Of a stretch of DNA of 64,000 nucleotides, positions 43,826 to 53,633 are shown piece after piece. The position numbers and the translations under genes are program-made. A model generated the notes under the pieces. It was not told where the DNA came from and ran no database searches. It saw nothing but the letters and a program-made list of their open reading frames with translations. The DNA is from Desulfocapsaceae bacterium (lineage in GTDB: Bacteria; Desulfobacterota; Desulfobulbia; Desulfobulbales; Desulfocapsaceae), in assembly GCA_030653035.1 (NCBI GenBank), contig JAUSAB010000045.1:1-64000 (forward strand), given 5' to 3'. Positions within the stretch are counted from its first letter, which is position 1. Every line of letters starts with the position of its first letter.

Positions 43826-46027
43826 ATGCCCCCTACAAGCCGGAACATTACTCCCGCCAATATTCACACCCTGATTGCATCCAATCAATTTGGGACCTTT
43901 TTTGGTATCCCCCAAAAGATCTTTGATGAAGTATGGACTAACCTGACCCAAAGTGATGGCAACTCAATCGCCTACATCTCCATGGAAATCGGAGCCGACC
44001 CCGATGTCTATAATCCGATAAAACAACGGTTAATTGACATTGAACACACCAGTTCGATGGATAACAAGTTGAAGGGTTTTATCAAAAAACTTTTTCATGG
44101 ACCGGAGAAAATACCCACATACAGCGGCGGCCTCGGGGTTCTTGCAGGGGACACCCTCAAAAGCTTTGCTGATTGCAAGATTCCGGTAGTCGCTGTCAGC
44201 CTTCTTTATCGACAAGGATACTTCTCACAGATCGTCGATTCCAAGATTGGTCAGATTGCCCAGACAGTCCAATGGCAACCGGAGGCCACGCACGGGCTCT
44301 ACCTGTTACATGATCCACAAAATCCCGAGAAGCCTCTTCAGATCGAGGTTCCTTTTTATAATGCGGATAATCAGATAATCATGATACGGGCTCAGATCTG
44401 GATGAAGATGGAGATCAACCATTCCCTTGACTTTTTCATCCCGGAAATCCTCCTTGACTTTTCTCTACCGGAAATATCGAAATTATTCAGTAACGCCGCA
44501 GGACAACTCTATAACTCCGAATCCTCCATGGTGAAAGCCGTGCAAAGACGGATGCTCGGCACCGGAATCATTCCGGCACTAAACAAACTGGGCTTTACCG
44601 CCAACACCTTTCACTTGAACGAACAACACGGTGTCATTGCTATTCTACAACTGATCGCCGAAGAGTTACAAAAAATCCTCGGCCATCTTGACATCTACAA
44701 GGCCACAGATCAACAGGTACTGGAAGCAAGCGACAAGGTTGCTCAACGAACAATTTATACCATTCATACGCCGGTCAAGGCTGGACATGATCGTTTCGAG
44801 AAGTCACTCTACGCAGGAATCAGCCACACGTCCTGCCAAAGAATACTGGACGTCCTCGCCCGCGACGAGGAAAATCCCCATAGTTATAATTTTACCACCA
44901 TGGCCATGACCGTGAACAGAGCCGCCAACAGTGTCAGCAGACTCCATCGGGATGTAACCCACAAACAGTTCCCACTGTTTGCCAAAAAAATATCAGCTAT
45001 CACCAATGGTGTCCACCACCTTACCTGGATCAGTGATGCCAGGGCCAAGGTTTTCAACCTCTTTCCAGAGCTGCAAAACTGGCAACATGACCCCGGCGTT
45101 TTCGCCAAGTTAGGAAGCCTTAGCCAAGACCCAAGATTTTGCAGTTATCTCAGTGAGGCCTGGAAAAAAGATACTACCATCCTGTTTCATTTCATCAACA
45201 CCATGCTCCTCCAACACCGTGATCAAAAACTCAAGACCTGGATTGATCCTCCCAACTTTTTCTCATCTCTCATAGACCGCAACACTCGAATGGATCCCCA
45301 GGTCTTCACAATTGGTTTCGCCAGACGTTTTTCTACCTACAAACGGGCAGATCTGATTTTTGACAATCTGGACACCCTTTGCGATATCCTCGTCAGCAAC
45401 AACTGGCCGATAAATTTTATCTTTGCCGGTAAGGCACATCCCGCCGACGAACCGGGAAAATCAGTCATTAAACTTATCCTCGACTACCAGAAAGAACTGC
45501 ACCAAAAAAGCAAGGGGCTTGCCAATTTAATTTTTATCCCGAACTATGACATGAAAATCGCCAAAATGATGGTTGCGGGCGTCCATGCCTGGCTCAACAG
45601 TCCTAAACGGCCGCTTGAGGCCTCAGGCACCAGCGGCATGAAGGCGGCCATGAACGGTGTGCCCAATATCTCCATTATGGACGGTTGGTGGGTCGAAGGA
45701 TATCATAATGGCCAGACCGGATGGAAATTTGGGCTCGAAGGCCCTGTTGAAGAGGCAAACTTGAGCGAAGCTCCTGAAACACTGCTCTATAGTGAAGACT
45801 CTGCCTCCTTTTATCAACTCCTGCCAATTATCCTCAAGGAATTTTATCAAGCCGGCAACGCCTCTGCCTTCCTTGATAAGGCCGTCATGAATCTCACCCT
45901 GAATATCCCAATATTTAACACCCATCGCATGGTGGCAGAATATCTGACAAAATACAACTTACGCCTGCCGACACAACAGAAAGAGGAAATGCACCATTTT
46001 GGCAGTCTGTACAACAGTAACTGTTAA
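43826..46027 (+). CDS. alpha-glucan phosphorylase (GT35, TIGR02094-like)
   Basis: 733 residues. Phosphorolysis of alpha-1,4-glucans (glycogen, starch-like polymers) to glucose-1-phosphate. Motifs: EIGADPDVYNPIKQRL-type N-terminus with IPTYSGGLGVLAGDTLKSFAD, GTGIIPALNKLG, FHLNEQHGVIAI, RRFSTYKRADLIFDNL, AGKAHPADEPGK, and the pyridoxal-phosphate site region GTSGMKAAMNGVPNISIMDGWW. This short form is common in anaerobes and archaea. It is divergent from pal across an AT-rich intergenic region of about 260 bases. Confidence 0.93.
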   Translation: MPPTSRNITPANIHTLIASNQFGTFFGIPQKIFDEVWTNLTQSDGNSIAYISMEIGADPDVYNPIKQRLIDIEHTSSMDNKLKGFIKKLFHGPEKIPTYSGGLGVLAGDTLKSFADCKIPVVAVSLLYRQGYFSQIVDSKIGQIAQTVQWQPEATHGLYLLHDPQNPEKPLQIEVPFYNADNQIIMIRAQIWMKMEINHSLDFFIPEILLDFSLPEISKLFSNAAGQLYNSESSMVKAVQRRMLGTGIIPALNKLGFTANTFHLNEQHGVIAILQLIAEELQKILGHLDIYKATDQQVLEASDKVAQRTIYTIHTPVKAGHDRFEKSLYAGISHTSCQRILDVLARDEENPHSYNFTTMAMTVNRAANSVSRLHRDVTHKQFPLFAKKISAITNGVHHLTWISDARAKVFNLFPELQNWQHDPGVFAKLGSLSQDPRFCSYLSEAWKKDTTILFHFINTMLLQHRDQKLKTWIDPPNFFSSLIDRNTRMDPQVFTIGFARRFSTYKRADLIFDNLDTLCDILVSNNWPINFIFAGKAHPADEPGKSVIKLILDYQKELHQKSKGLANLIFIPNYDMKIAKMMVAGVHAWLNSPKRPLEASGTSGMKAAMNGVPNISIMDGWWVEGYHNGQTGWKFGLEGPVEEANLSEAPETLLYSEDSASFYQLLPIILKEFYQAGNASAFLDKAVMNLTLNIPIFNTHRMVAEYLTKYNLRLPTQQKEEMHHFGSLYNSNC

Positions 46028-46151
46028 TTTTTTGTCATTTGGCAGGATTAGTTTTTTTTATTTTAGTTTTTTATTGGAAGATTAGTGCGGATGCAGTAAA
46101 TTCTTTTGTTCGTCCCTTCTGAAAATAAAGATAGTTTAACCGGAGATTATA

Positions 46152-46577
46152 ATGGCAAAAGCCCATATCAGTGCTAATAGCGCTACAGACAAAACGATAC
46201 GAAGCATTGATCGCAAAAGAGAACAGGAACGGCGATTCATGCTCCACAAGGCCAAGGAAAATGCCGATGAACTGGCAGCAAAACTTGTGCAACGCCTTAT
46301 CGACAAAGGAATTGTTGAGACTACTTCAGTCCAGAGCCTACATGACACCTTTGAAGAACAACTCAAAAAGCTGGCCAACCTTGATGAATTTGAGATTCAA
46401 CTTAAAGTGGCGCCGATACGCACCCTGGTGCCCGATCCCAACATTATCACCCTCTATCTCACCCAATTTATTATAGAGGACCTCATTAATCACTCTGCGA
46501 TTCAGGATATTTATGGGGAAGATTTGAACATCTACTTGGCGACAGATTCTATCTTCAAGATACTACGTCCCGAGTGA
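46152..46577 (+). CDS. conserved protein of unknown function
   Basis: 141 residues, soluble, no signal peptide. The N-terminal half is a charged helix (DRKREQERRFMLHKAKENADEL), the rest alpha/beta with LKVAPIRTLVPDPNIITLYLTQFIIEDLI. I do not recognise the family. Its stop overlaps the start of the radical SAM gene (GTGA), so the two are probably co-translated and may act together. ATG 46152 has a GGAG a few bases upstream. Confidence 0.7.
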   Translation: MAKAHISANSATDKTIRSIDRKREQERRFMLHKAKENADELAAKLVQRLIDKGIVETTSVQSLHDTFEEQLKKLANLDEFEIQLKVAPIRTLVPDPNIITLYLTQFIIEDLINHSAIQDIYGEDLNIYLATDSIFKILRPE

Positions 46578-47860
46578 TCCATCCAAACACTATTCCTTCG
46601 CTTGTTTTCGCTGACCTTCAGGGCAATATCACTGATCTTTCCTCATTGAACATGGCCGGCATGAGTGGCGGCCAGTTTTTTCAGCCAACCCTTGAAGATC
46701 TGATCCCCCTACCTGAGGGCAGCGAGCTTTTTGTCCTGCCCGGCCGTTTACCCGTGGGTTATGACCAGGCTACGGGTGAGCCTCTGCTGCTGGAAGAAAA
46801 TCCCTATCAACCGGGAGATGCTATCCAGGCGGTCGCCGCCTTCATGTCTCCAGCACACACAGCTATCTTGAACAGTGCCTATCAAACACAAGCCGGCACG
46901 GCTCCACGCCTGCCACTTTTTGCTTATACCGCCGTAGGTTGGCACCAGGACCGTTTTTGGGTAACCGCTTTTCGCAGCGACCCGGATAAACGACAGGATG
47001 CCTGTCAATTTGACCAGGCAGCAATTACCAGAAAGACCAGACAAAAGCTAAAAGAACACAGCAACAACAGACTTGTACAACATTTAGGAAAATGTTGCCT
47101 GACCTACGGTTGCCCGGCAGCACGCAATTATTTCCTTGGTCGCTGGGAGGCCCCACTCCCTACTTCCCCAGTCTGCAATGCACGATGTGTCGGTTGCATC
47201 TCCCTGCAACCTGCCGGCTCATGCTCGGCCACCCAGGATCGCATCCGCTTTGTCCCCACCGCCCAGGAAATCGCAACAGTGGCCATCCCCCATCTGCAAA
47301 CAGCCGAACATGCCATCGTCAGCTTTGGCCAGGGATGTGAAGGCGAGCCTCTGCTCCAGGCCCAGGTTATCGAAGAGGCTATTCATCTCATCCGCAAAAA
47401 GACCGTACGAGGGACCATCAACCTCAACTCGAATGCCAGCCTGCCTCATGCAGTCGAGACCCTTGCCCGCGCCGGCCTGGACAGCCTGCGGGTCAGCCTG
47501 AATTCAGCCCAGGACGTGTTTCATAACCGCTACTACCGACCTCAGGGGTTTTCCCTTGCCGATGTCAAAGAGTCGATCAAGATCATGAAGGGAGCCAATC
47601 GTTTTGTTTCGCTCAACTATTTTATCCAGCCTGGCGTTACTGATTCCAAGGAAGAATTTGAGGCCCTTACCCATCTGCTTGAGACCTATCGTCCAGACTT
47701 GATTCAATTAAGAAACCTGAATATGGATCCTGAGTGGTACCTGCAAACCCTGGACTTCCATCCCACCGACCAACCACTGGGTATGCGCTCATGGCTGCTT
47801 AAGTTACAGAAACGGTTTCCAACCCTCCGTTTTGGTTATTTCAATCCTTTTCTCAGTTAA
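46574..47860 (+). CDS. radical SAM protein of unknown substrate
   Basis: 428 residues, GTG start overlapping the preceding stop. About 190 residues of N-terminal domain precede the radical SAM core with the cluster motif CNARCVGC (CX3CX2C). Then come IVSFGQGCEGEPLLQ (the glycine-rich GGE-type SAM loop in altered form), INLNSNASLPHAVETL and ADVKESIKIMKGANRFVSLNY. CX3CX2C enzymes generate a 5'-deoxyadenosyl radical. The long N-terminal domain contains LPLFAYTAVGWHQDRFW and a conserved Cys pair (KCCLTYGCP). No specific reaction can be assigned. Confidence 0.85.
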   Translation: MIHPNTIPSLVFADLQGNITDLSSLNMAGMSGGQFFQPTLEDLIPLPEGSELFVLPGRLPVGYDQATGEPLLLEENPYQPGDAIQAVAAFMSPAHTAILNSAYQTQAGTAPRLPLFAYTAVGWHQDRFWVTAFRSDPDKRQDACQFDQAAITRKTRQKLKEHSNNRLVQHLGKCCLTYGCPAARNYFLGRWEAPLPTSPVCNARCVGCISLQPAGSCSATQDRIRFVPTAQEIATVAIPHLQTAEHAIVSFGQGCEGEPLLQAQVIEEAIHLIRKKTVRGTINLNSNASLPHAVETLARAGLDSLRVSLNSAQDVFHNRYYRPQGFSLADVKESIKIMKGANRFVSLNYFIQPGVTDSKEEFEALTHLLETYRPDLIQLRNLNMDPEWYLQTLDFHPTDQPLGMRSWLLKLQKRFPTLRFGYFNPFLS

Positions 47861-48014
47861 AGAATATGGCAACAAAAAACAAATCTCAATTGCACATAAA
47901 GGCTGAACAATCAGGGAATAAAATATTTCTTTCCATTGTCTTTCTTTCTGTCTTGAGATATGTTACCATATAATAAATCCTCCCATCTTCACTCTCATTA
48001 TAACAGGAACGACC

Positions 48015-48431
48015 ATGCAAGAACTTACCTCCATGCGCCTCACCACTCAACGCCAGATCATCCTTGAAGAACTCTTAAAGGTTACTTCCCACCCCACAGC
48101 CAATGAAGTCTATGACATGGTACGCAAACGCCTTCCCCGCATAGGACTTGGTACAGTTTATAGGAATCTTGAGCTCATGGCAGAAACCGGCATGATTCTC
48201 AAACTAGAGGTAGGTGGCACCCAAAAACGCTTTGATGCAACCGTAGCCCCGCATTACCATATTCGCTGCATGGAGTGCGGCAAGGTAGATGACATCAAGA
48301 TGCCAGTACAAGAGGGTATCAACGAAATAGCGGCCCAGGTCTCCCATTATCAAATACTTGGACATCATATTGAATTCACAGGTCTTTGCAGTGACTGTAC
48401 CGGATCGCAGCAAAAAACAAGCATCAACTGA
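48015..48431 (+). CDS. Fur family transcriptional regulator (PerR-like)
   Basis: 138 residues. A winged-helix N-terminus (TSHPTANEVYDMVRKRLP, then LGTVYRNLELMAETG) and a dimerisation domain with metal ligands: HYHIRCMECGKVDD (CX2C) and the C-terminal CSDC. The H/D/E pattern around PHYHI is nearer to PerR than to Fur, suggesting peroxide- or metal-responsive repression. AGGA lies upstream of ATG 48015. The gene ends in a strong terminator. Targets are not visible in the window. Confidence 0.9.
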   Translation: MQELTSMRLTTQRQIILEELLKVTSHPTANEVYDMVRKRLPRIGLGTVYRNLELMAETGMILKLEVGGTQKRFDATVAPHYHIRCMECGKVDDIKMPVQEGINEIAAQVSHYQILGHHIEFTGLCSDCTGSQQKTSIN

Positions 48432-48449
48432 TTACGGTGCAAAGCCTAT

Positions 48450-48497
48450 AAAGCACAAAGGGTTGCAACCTTATCAGGTTGCAACCCTTTGTGCTTT
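48450..48497. terminator. strong bidirectional terminator
   Basis: A perfect 22-base stem: AAAGCACAAAGGGTTGCAACC at 48450-48470 plus T, with its exact complement at 48476-48497, and a four-base loop TATC. It lies between the convergent Fur-type gene and tyrS and can stop transcription from both. Confidence 0.85.
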
Positions 48498-48513
48498 GGT
48501 CTCTTAATCCCTT

Positions 48514-49725
48514 TTATTGGAAACAAACCTTGCAATAACGCAACTTTCCAACCTTGAGCAATACTTCACCATGCGGTTTCACCACCGCATTGATATCCGT
48601 CACCTTTTCACCATCAAGCGAAACTGCGTTCTGCTTAATCATCCGCCTTCCATCAGACGTAGATGTAACAAGCCCCGCATCAACCAGCAACTGTGGAAGC
48701 CACAGGTCTTCCGTGGCAATTATTTTCTTCTCAAGAATATCATCAGGCAGCCCGCCTTTCTGGAAAACTTTTTCAAAATTCTGCTCCGCCTGCAACGCCG
48801 CCTCTTCTGAATAAAAACGTGCCGTCAACTCCCGGGCCAATTGTTTTTTAATCTCCTTGGGGTGACGGGTACCAGCCTCCATCTCCCTCTTCAGTTCGGC
48901 AATCGCTTCCGCGCCGAGATCGCTCAGCAACTCATAATACCGAAACATCAACTGATCGGAAAGAGAAAGGACCTTACCATAGATATCATTGGGAAGCTCC
49001 GTAATCCCGATATAATTGCCCAGAGATTTACTCATCTTCTGCACCCCATCAAGCCCCTCAAGAAGAGGCAGGGTGAGCACCACCTGTGGGGCCTGTTTAC
49101 GAGAACGCTGGAGATCACGCCCCATGAGCAGATTAAAAAGTTGATCCGTACCGCCAATTTCCACATCCGCCTCTATGGCCACAGAATCATATCCCTGAAT
49201 CAGCGGATAGAGAAACTCATGGATAGAAATGGGAGTGCCTTCCCGGAAACGAACCTTAAAATCTTCCCGTTCCAACATCCTGGCCACGGTGAGTTCAGAG
49301 GCAAGCCTGATCATGGCAAAAGAGTCAAGCTCGGCCAACCACTGACTGTTAAAGACCACCTTGGTCTTCTCAGGATCAAGAATCTTGAACACCTGCTCTT
49401 TATAACTTTCCGCATTCCTCGCGACATCCTCACGGGTCAGGGCCTTTCTGGTCTCAGATTTGCCCGTTGGATCACCAATCATGCCGGTAAAGTCTCCGAT
49501 CAGGAAGTAAACCTCATGCCCAAGATCCTGAAAATGCTTCAGTTTCTGCAACAGAACCGTATGCCCCAGATGCAGATCAGGGGCAGTTGGATCAAAACCG
49601 GCCTTCACCCGTAGCGGAATCCCGGTTGCTGCAGATTTTTCCAGTTTCTTAACAAGTTCCTCGTGAGAAATACAATCAACGATTCCCCGTTCAATGAGTT
49701 TTATTTGTTCATCAATGGAAAGCAT
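48514..49725 (-). CDS. tyrS: tyrosyl-tRNA synthetase
   Basis: Class I synthetase, 403 residues from ATG 49725, the usual length. A longer frame to 49764 overlaps the rny stop and is not preferred. The HIGH motif is [12 protein letters not shown], the KMSKS motif [10 protein letters not shown], and the C-terminal S4 domain starts around [21 protein letters not shown]. It belongs to the TyrRS form with HLGH found in most Gram-negatives. It follows rny closely. Confidence 0.97.
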   Translation of the reverse strand: MLSIDEQIKLIERGIVDCISHEELVKKLEKSAATGIPLRVKAGFDPTAPDLHLGHTVLLQKLKHFQDLGHEVYFLIGDFTGMIGDPTGKSETRKALTREDVARNAESYKEQVFKILDPEKTKVVFNSQWLAELDSFAMIRLASELTVARMLEREDFKVRFREGTPISIHEFLYPLIQGYDSVAIEADVEIGGTDQLFNLLMGRDLQRSRKQAPQVVLTLPLLEGLDGVQKMSKSLGNYIGITELPNDIYGKVLSLSDQLMFRYYELLSDLGAEAIAELKREMEAGTRHPKEIKKQLARELTARFYSEEAALQAEQNFEKVFQKGGLPDDILEKKIIATEDLWLPQLLVDAGLVTSTSDGRRMIKQNAVSLDGEKVTDINAVVKPHGEVLLKVGKLRYCKVCFQ

Positions 49726-49753
49726 ACCTGCTGTTTTTCCTCTCAATGCCAGA

Positions 49754-51319
49754 CTATCTGGCAAATTCTACGGCCCTGGTCTCCCGAATAACGGTGACCC
49801 GTATCTGCCCCGGATAAGTCAACTGCGCCTCAATGGACTTGGCAATATCCTGACTCAGCAGAATGGCCTCGGCATCCTGAATCTTTTTGGAATCAACAAT
49901 GATCCGCAGATCCCTTCCGGCCTGAATGGCATATGATTTCTCAACACCCTCAAAGGAATTTGCAATATTTTCAAGATCTTCCAGGCGCTTCACATAGGTC
50001 TGAAGCATCTCTTTCCGTGCTCCTGGTCTGGCGCCGGACAAGGCGTCCGCCGACTGCACCAGGATATCAAGAACACTTTGCGGCGGCAGATCTTCATGAT
50101 GTGCCCCAATCGCATAGATCACTTCCTCGGGCTCGCCATATTTCTTGGCCAGATCACGACCAATAATCGCATGTGAGCCTTCCACTTCATGGTCAACCGC
50201 TTTACCGATATCATGAAGCAGGCCCGCCCTCTTGGCCATTTTCACATCAATGCCCAACTCCGCGGCCATAATGCCACAGAGAAATGCAACCTCCAAAGAA
50301 TGTTGAAGGACATTCTGGCCATAGCTCGTTCGATATTTTAGTCTTCCAAGAAGATTAATCAACTCCACATGCACTCCATGGGCACCCACATCAAACGTAG
50401 CCTGCTCTCCAGCCTCCCGCATGGTTACCTCAAGTTCTTTGGTAACCTTGGCAACCACTTCTTCAATCCGGGCTGGATGAATCCGGCCATCATTGATAAG
50501 CTGCAACAGGGCAAGACGGGCAACTTCGCGACGTACCGGATTAAACCCGGAAAGGATAACAGCCTCGGGCGTATCATCGATAATGATATCAATACCTGTT
50601 GCCGCCTCAATGGCCCGGATATTTCTCCCCTCACGTCCGATGATCCTGCCTTTCATCTCGTCATTGGGTAGCGGAACCATCGATACCGTTTTGTCTGCGA
50701 CATAATCACCGGCATAACGAGAGATGGCAAGGGCCAGGATATTCTTTCCTTTTTTGTCAGCCTCCAGCTTCATCTCACTTTCAATGCGAGCAAGTTTTTT
50801 AGCGGCATGCATGCGCGCCTCACTCTCCATTGAATCCATGAGCATTTTTTTGGCCTCTTCCCGGCCGATTCCTGCTATCTTTTCGAGCTCATTACGCTGA
50901 CAGAGCAAAAGCTGCTCCACTTCATTATTTTTTTTCTGCAACCCCTCTTCCTGTTGGCGCAGACTGGCTTCAACCTGCTGGATATCAGCCTGCCTTTTAC
51001 CCAGGCCTTCAGCCTCTCTTTTCAACTGTTCTTTTTTTTCACTGAGCTGTCGCCGTTCGTCCTTTAAATCATCTTTATCCGCCCGGATTTCCTCTTCAAC
51101 GGCCTGCTTCAGTTGATAAACGACTTCTTTACTGTGCAGCACCGCGTCTTTCTTGATCCGCTCTGCCTCAGAAATGGCATTTTCTATCAGCTGTTTTCCC
51201 TGATTTTCAATGTTGGCCCGATGATTCTCAACAAAACGTTTTCGTAAAAGAAAACCGCCGATGACGCCAAGCAACACCCCAAGCGGCAACAGCAAAACTG
51301 GCTGGTTCAATATCTCCAT
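49754..51319 (-). CDS. rny: ribonuclease Y
   Basis: 521-residue membrane-anchored endoribonuclease: an N-terminal hydrophobic anchor ([18 protein letters not shown]), a long coiled coil, a KH domain ([20 protein letters not shown]) and an HD domain ([19 protein letters not shown] with the catalytic HD). It initiates mRNA decay. AGGA lies upstream of ATG 51319. It is read with tyrS on the minus strand. Confidence 0.97.
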   Translation of the reverse strand: MEILNQPVLLLPLGVLLGVIGGFLLRKRFVENHRANIENQGKQLIENAISEAERIKKDAVLHSKEVVYQLKQAVEEEIRADKDDLKDERRQLSEKKEQLKREAEGLGKRQADIQQVEASLRQQEEGLQKKNNEVEQLLLCQRNELEKIAGIGREEAKKMLMDSMESEARMHAAKKLARIESEMKLEADKKGKNILALAISRYAGDYVADKTVSMVPLPNDEMKGRIIGREGRNIRAIEAATGIDIIIDDTPEAVILSGFNPVRREVARLALLQLINDGRIHPARIEEVVAKVTKELEVTMREAGEQATFDVGAHGVHVELINLLGRLKYRTSYGQNVLQHSLEVAFLCGIMAAELGIDVKMAKRAGLLHDIGKAVDHEVEGSHAIIGRDLAKKYGEPEEVIYAIGAHHEDLPPQSVLDILVQSADALSGARPGARKEMLQTYVKRLEDLENIANSFEGVEKSYAIQAGRDLRIIVDSKKIQDAEAILLSQDIAKSIEAQLTYPGQIRVTVIRETRAVEFAR

Positions 51320-51847
51320 AACGATCTAATCCTGGTAGGCAAGATCTGATTGGACAGGAAAGGAACATGACAGCGGGACAAAAGCAAACCTGTACCGCCA
51401 AAGAGAAACAAAAAAACGAGAGAGGGGGGAGAGAGACACACATAGTAACAACGGCCCAATGATCAACAATAGTCAACCAGCTAACGTTATTACATAATTT
51501 AACATTCAAACAATCACAGCCGCTCCTAAATCAAGACACGCCTGTCGATATCGCCCCCAAATCAGGGCAAATGAACACTAAATTTTTATATATAAAACCA
51601 GTCAATGACCTACAGACATTGCCCAAGAACACTTCTTCTGTACTTCACCAACTCAGCATATAAACACAATTTTTCTTCCCGAATTTCGTAATCTTGTTCA
51701 GCATCATTCCAACTGCAATCAATAATTTTGCTGATGAATTCCAGTCAACTCGCCTCGACCTGCCTTGTCACCCTTTAACGTGACCTGCAGACCTTTCTTT
51801 AAAGCGCCCTGGATATAAAAACAGAATAAAAATTATTATTCTGAGAA
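51320..51847. other. intergenic stretch without recognisable gene
   Basis: Between the rny start and the 6S RNA 3' end. It holds a purine-rich segment (GAGAGAGGGGGGAGAGAG near 51420) and AT-rich sequence. A 93-codon frame that runs into the rny 5' end looks like a shadow. The rny promoter should be within it, but I cannot place it. Confidence 0.4.
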
Positions 51848-52030
51848 TAAAAAATCCCCACCCTGCCGTGTCAGCAGAATATTTAAACCTATGAAATAGG
51901 TGGGCATAACTCATAGCCTCGTCGGGAAGTTTGCCAGGCAAACTTCCTTCGGAAAACCGTAGAGATACCCTTTTTATGAGAGTTGGCTCAACATTCTGAA
52001 GATCACCAACAGGGCAGGGAAAACAGATTT
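51848..52030 (-). ncRNA. ssrS: 6S RNA
   Basis: About 180 bases directly downstream of zapA, the classical 6S location. On the minus strand the closing stem pairs CCCTGCC (from 52019) with GGCAGGG (ending 51861). The 5' half of the central bubble carries TGTTGAGCCAAC, matching the conserved GAGCC of 6S RNAs. The apical arm includes a perfect 11-bp hairpin (GGAAGTTTGCC, A, GGCAAACTTCC, near 51924-51946). 6S RNA imitates an open promoter and holds sigma-70 polymerase in stationary phase. Ends are approximate. Confidence 0.75.
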
Positions 52031-52158
52031 CACAATAAATCCTCAACAAATTTCAAGCAAACACGTCAATTGCATATCGCACCCAAAACAAAGGCAACAA
52101 CATGAAGAGACAAACATCTCAAACAACTATAGCAAAATTTCAAGCAAACAAAAGAGAA

Positions 52159-52467
52159 TTATCTCCGACCCTCTCCTTTTTCTAGAGAAAGCCCTGAATC
52201 AATTTGCCTCGTCAGACTGGCAATCCTTTGTTCCGTATCTGCTTTATAGCGATCAAAGTTAGATTTTAACTCGAAATACCTGGAGGCAATATTCAAACTC
52301 ACCAAAACTGCCACCTTGTTCACTGGTATTGCTCCCGAGGCGCCAGACATATTTTCCTTAACCAACCCTTGCACAAGATCAAGGATATCTGCAACCTCAT
52401 CCTCTGGAGCCCCGGTATAAAAAGTATATTCCTGGCCGAGAAGTTCAAACCGAACAAGCCTTTCCAA
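52159..52467 (-). CDS. zapA: cell division protein ZapA
   Basis: 102 residues: an N-terminal beta domain (VRFELLGQEYTFYTGAPEDE), then a long coiled coil (VAVLVSLNIASRYFELKSNF). ZapA binds and bundles FtsZ filaments. It lies between a zapB-like gene and 6S RNA, the arrangement seen in many proteobacteria. Confidence 0.93.
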   Translation of the reverse strand: MERLVRFELLGQEYTFYTGAPEDEVADILDLVQGLVKENMSGASGAIPVNKVAVLVSLNIASRYFELKSNFDRYKADTEQRIASLTRQIDSGLSLEKGEGRR

Positions 52468-52550
52468 GTCAACTCTCCACGACTCTGACGGATCTGCATA
52501 ATATCCTTCTCAAAAGACAAGCACCAAGAAGAATCTGCCCAAAGGCCACG

Positions 52551-52850
52551 TTAAAAAAGGCTTCCTTGTACAGCGCCATCCGAATTACGGTTGGTTGTGC
52601 CAGCTCCGCCACTCTCGGTCGCACCTGCTTCCCATTCTTCAATGCGCTCCAGAAGCCCAGACACCCTGTTACCAATCTCTCCTCGTTCATCCTTGAGATC
52701 AGCCAACTCCTCCTGCAAAGTGGCAATCGCCGCCTCCCGCTGCATCAAAAGGTCATCAACTTTCCTTTTATCTGCCTGCAAGGCATTAAATCTTTCCAAT
52801 AGTTTAGCAACAAAATCCTCAAGACGCCCTAACTCGCTATCCTGTATCAT
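52551..52850 (-). CDS. ZapB-like coiled-coil protein
   Basis: 99 residues, almost one continuous coiled coil (LGRLEDFVAKLLERFNALQ, then MQREAAIATLQEELADLKDE), with a short Gly/Thr-rich tail. This agrees with ZapB, which links ZapA to the division site, and with its place directly upstream of zapA. Sequence identity in such coils is weakly informative, so the name is by context. Confidence 0.75.
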   Translation of the reverse strand: MIQDSELGRLEDFVAKLLERFNALQADKRKVDDLLMQREAAIATLQEELADLKDERGEIGNRVSGLLERIEEWEAGATESGGAGTTNRNSDGAVQGSLF

Positions 52851-53072
52851 ATCCTTTACTCCTGTAATTATTATAATAAACTCAAAACTCTTTTACATAT
52901 CAAGAAACAGTTTAAATATACCCACGCCCTGTATTCTCCGCAAGCATTAAGCCATTTTCACAGAATAATATCCTCACCTGAAGAGTAAAATCAGTAGCCG
53001 CTTTTCATCAATCCCTGAAATAAGGGACACTGGAGCAGGCGAGCAAGAACTCCGACCCCGCTCCTCTTTATT

Positions 53073-53558
53073 TCATCCCCTTGAAAAGCTCCAACTCAAC
53101 GGCCGACCCTCGCGATAAGGCATATATCCATGAAATGGAAAGATATTATCATCAAAAACCATATCCAGAAAATACTTATCACCCTCCCACATCGGCAACA
53201 GATGCAACTCATCCAAGCGGCACCACCGCAAATCGCCTTCTTCATTCGATGTCCTGGCTGTCCCGCTGAAGCGATCTATCCGATAGATAAAACCAAACCA
53301 ATCTTCACCACCACGACCGAAACCGGCCCAATTCACCGTTCCCCGCAACGTCGCACCCTCACACAACAACCCAGACTCTTCATAAACCTCCCGCCTGAGA
53401 CACGAAAAAATATCTTCCTGCCGTTTCATCTTGCCACCAAGACCATTATATTTTCCTAAATGCTGATCAGTGGCTCGCTTATTCCTGTGAACAAGCAAGG
53501 TTTGCTGGCCATCTGGAGAAAGAATAAAACCAAGTGTTGCTAATATTGGAGTGTACAT
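53073..53558 (-). CDS. NUDIX hydrolase, MutT/MTH1-like
   Basis: 161 residues. The Nudix box is intact (GKMKRQEDIFSCLRREVYEE followed by SGL, fitting GX5EX7REUXEEXGU). The start LATLGFILSPDGQQTLLVHR and the MTH1-like KYNGLGGK before the box suggest hydrolysis of oxidised purine nucleotides such as 8-oxo-dGTP. Substrate is inferred by resemblance only. It stands at the head of the zapB-zapA block, about 220 bases upstream. Confidence 0.88.
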   Translation of the reverse strand: MYTPILATLGFILSPDGQQTLLVHRNKRATDQHLGKYNGLGGKMKRQEDIFSCLRREVYEESGLLCEGATLRGTVNWAGFGRGGEDWFGFIYRIDRFSGTARTSNEEGDLRWCRLDELHLLPMWEGDKYFLDMVFDDNIFPFHGYMPYREGRPLSWSFSRG

Positions 53559-53633
53559 CAGGCCTTCCTTATGATTAAATAAAGGGGTATCGTTCTTTCC
53601 AACTTTTATTTTTTAACTTTTAAATCTTGCAAC

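Noticed and set aside
51228-51509. Minus-strand frame overlapping the rny start
   Set aside because: It is out of frame with rny, Cys/Phe-rich without a recognisable domain, and lacks a ribosome site.
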